Shown: positions 32,401 through 32,798 of the stretch, piece after piece
How positions within the stretch are numbered: position 1 is the stretch's first letter
Layout: every line of letters starts with the position of its first letter
Assembly (NCBI GenBank): GCA_002923395.1
Contig: BEIK01000007.1
Location: 1-32,798 of the forward strand
Direction: 5' to 3'
From: a bacterium HR34
Lineage (GTDB): Bacteria > Patescibacteriota > Minisyncoccia > Minisyncoccales > HRBIN34
DNA length: 32,798 bases
The notes under the pieces: generated by a model
Seen by the model: only the letters and a program-made list of their open reading frames with translations
What the model was told of the DNA's origin: nothing
The model's database searches: none
Made by a program: the position numbers and the translations under genes

Positions 32401-32798
32401 CTATTTCTTTTGTATATTCACCCGATCCCTTTTGCGTATTAAAAAATTCAATAATATATCTGTCAGGGCCTCTTAAACTATCAATCCAACCTAAAACTTT
32501 ATTCCAAGAGTATTTGTATATTGGAAGTTTGTATTTACTATTTTCTTTTTCTTGAGTTCCTATGATGTTTATCTTAGTCCCGGCGCTTATTTCTCCAGGA
32601 TCCCACGGTCTCCCTATACCTTCATCCGCAAATAGATTAGCACCCCTCCAATAATAACCTGCTTCTGATATAAAGTTGTCAAAGTTTCCAGGGAAGTTGT
32701 TTTCGTTATCTTGCATTCCAGGGTAATACATAAAAGGAGTGCGGTAGTAAATTTTCCCGCTTTCTTTTCCTATCTCAGAAGCATAACAAGTAAATGTT
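29432..32798 (-). CDS. Very large cell-surface protein with Fn3-like repeats and C-terminal membrane hairpin, 5' end beyond window
   Basis: The frame is open to the right edge (about 1,121 codons visible), so the first in-window Met (32731) is not the start. Most of it is extracellular-looking: Tyr/Asn/Pro/Asp-rich, few Lys clusters, scattered Cys. Several Fn3-like modules lie in the C-terminal half (for example PPEITYPVNGDKAQVGFNIKW followed by a YTLTMYSC strand). The last 75 or so residues form two membrane helices joined by a loop with ITGFKYVLIGYGVAI, similar in layout to VirB2/TrbC pilins and to the 20996-21493 protein. A role as adhesin or filament tip of the T4SS is inferred. The gene precedes the T4SS operon on the same strand. 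Confidence 0.72.
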   Translation of the reverse strand, partial: TFTCYASEIGKESGKIYYRTPFMYYPGMQDNENNFPGNFDNFISEAGYYWRGANLFADEGIGRPWDPGEISAGTKINIIGTQEKENSKYKLPIYKYSWNKVLGWIDSLRGPDRYIIEFFNTQKGSGEYTKEIVKDYLDRFPLNEYPMKSTLPLYGEKAKYDSGKGHWEQGTLVDIKNEDECKNEATSAYILFYPLSNKKCEDFIPTKVDPKYEIRDFTQVNYKNAFKNNLESLEDLYLFYNASNISLDTNDFVYDFYDYLNTVEYYYNRYLPIIKVDFNKKYRGILYPPINDNENYQKMTQCLLKSGTYTDINVSYGYKTGETYNYGEQKIFTSIAPEPKYPFDPDFELLRLGPNVNWVLNYSEIYPESIYGDDLERKKLHQILKEYYANVNLTKWYDESGKEIRLDDAIENNINQLYSTYPVLFEWCPVDYPADYKDNSKGYLKAESYYLKFWHDDFWKEKYSKSEDLWIKETDTNPKWEKYCPYSDLYAIDPTSPACLVNLQGQILGDYHGAVVNKTTYPPPLLKGEVKLTPTTFKTVEPYFRTTLQSFTSNVLYKWSIATCLRDDGIACQLTNNGKPDEKARVKPLTKQEEALGYYYGAEMGQDWIFVGEAEFIERGFITPKKSPTLVNVDTVVKWNPILGYRAYAVELVDVTNGTPGKFAGLAVVTSNEITIGDLWLTKEGYSKPILKPNRTYYLNLYVCSKNPLESPEFTGEHQNYPNNPSLLYKTDSTGLSEIKGAIEESCVNKSTITLITSGAQVKSEKVKVPENIPDKIVITERPNHFDKTPESLVNDYRQGIASYYVEIKEEATGNVFHKIILDPLYNLDYSNPEVTLDYPEIKPGKEYSLTIRTCADRFPDIKDPETIPQERIKAFCGPETSKSFKISELKPPEITYPVNGDKAQVGFNIKWNAPRDSVTPRYYKYEFKYKSKSDDEVSQSCVDKIGSVIKSGIVTHKGTENDAQTDIYCLGDYTLTMYSCIEDKCTDEFISTPVSVNFTLIPSKVSENIFSITPCGRKTDNPKTNWIDEREPCKLVHMFLLVKITFDFLITRFMLIVAVLMVVGIFAANYIIRIPALTHQAITGFKYVLIGYGVAIFGWIIITTIINLLGMKVPLFSIGF

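Noticed and set aside
1-32798. Recoded TGA (Gly) as in Gracilibacteria/SR1
   Set aside because: Conserved genes are full length without internal TGA, and TGA serves as a stop (for example 21490-21492).
1-32798. CRISPR array, insertion sequence or prophage
   Set aside because: No regularly spaced repeats, transposase, integrase or phage structural gene was seen.

Overview
The window looks like a piece of a Candidate Phyla Radiation (Patescibacteria, Parcubacteria-like) chromosome. It is AT-rich, tightly packed and uses the standard bacterial code, with TGA as a stop. Core genes sit beside a monoderm-style type IV secretion (T4SS) locus of the kind common in these reduced genomes. This lineage call is inference from gene content and style; no marker phylogeny was run.

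Layout. (1) 1-5526: a cut-off charged protein on the minus strand, a gene-poor stretch, a PrmC-like methyltransferase, then a minus-strand set with a VirD4/TraG-like coupling ATPase and two small partners. (2) 5623-9431: rpsT on the plus strand facing a minus-strand repair/replication run: holA, mutM, a lone receiver-domain protein, a stand-alone 5'-3' nuclease and tsaE. (3) 9473-13841: plus strand, a degenerate DHH-like protein overlapping a PilB/GspE ATPase, then a large inverted repeat, ruvB, yebC and ruvC. (4) 13893-16251: a mini-transcript (promoter, 18-codon acidic ORF, terminator) ahead of a class A penicillin-binding protein. (5) 16248-20993: the replication-origin neighbourhood. dnaN and dnaA run on minus, and rpmH-rnpA-yidD-yidC-khpB runs on plus. 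A short AT-rich gap with DnaA boxes between dnaA and rpmH is the best oriC candidate. (6) 20996-28227: a minus-strand T4SS operon. In transcription order it is a VirB6-like membrane protein, an unknown, a PrgI-like protein, a separate TraC/VirB4 N-terminal protein, a VirB4-like ATPase, a coiled-coil membrane protein and a VirB2/TrbC-like pilin candidate. (7) 28228-29431: a rearranged 1.2 kb stretch with two copies of a mini-gene cassette. Upstream repeat, promoter and terminator are shared, but the small ORFs differ. A 101-bp exact copy of part of the next gene lies between them. (8) 29432-right edge: a very large cell-surface protein with Fn3-like repeats and a C-terminal membrane hairpin, cut by the window end.

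The VirD4-like, VirB4-like, VirB6-like, PrgI-like and VirB2-like proteins form the inner-membrane core of a T4SS. No relaxase and no VirB8/9/10 homologue is visible, which suits a single-membrane cell and leaves open DNA uptake, protein secretion or attachment. The most unusual elements are the duplicated mini-gene cassettes, the surface protein ending in a pilin-like hairpin, and the 135-145 bp inverted repeat that starts inside the stop region of the pilB-like gene.
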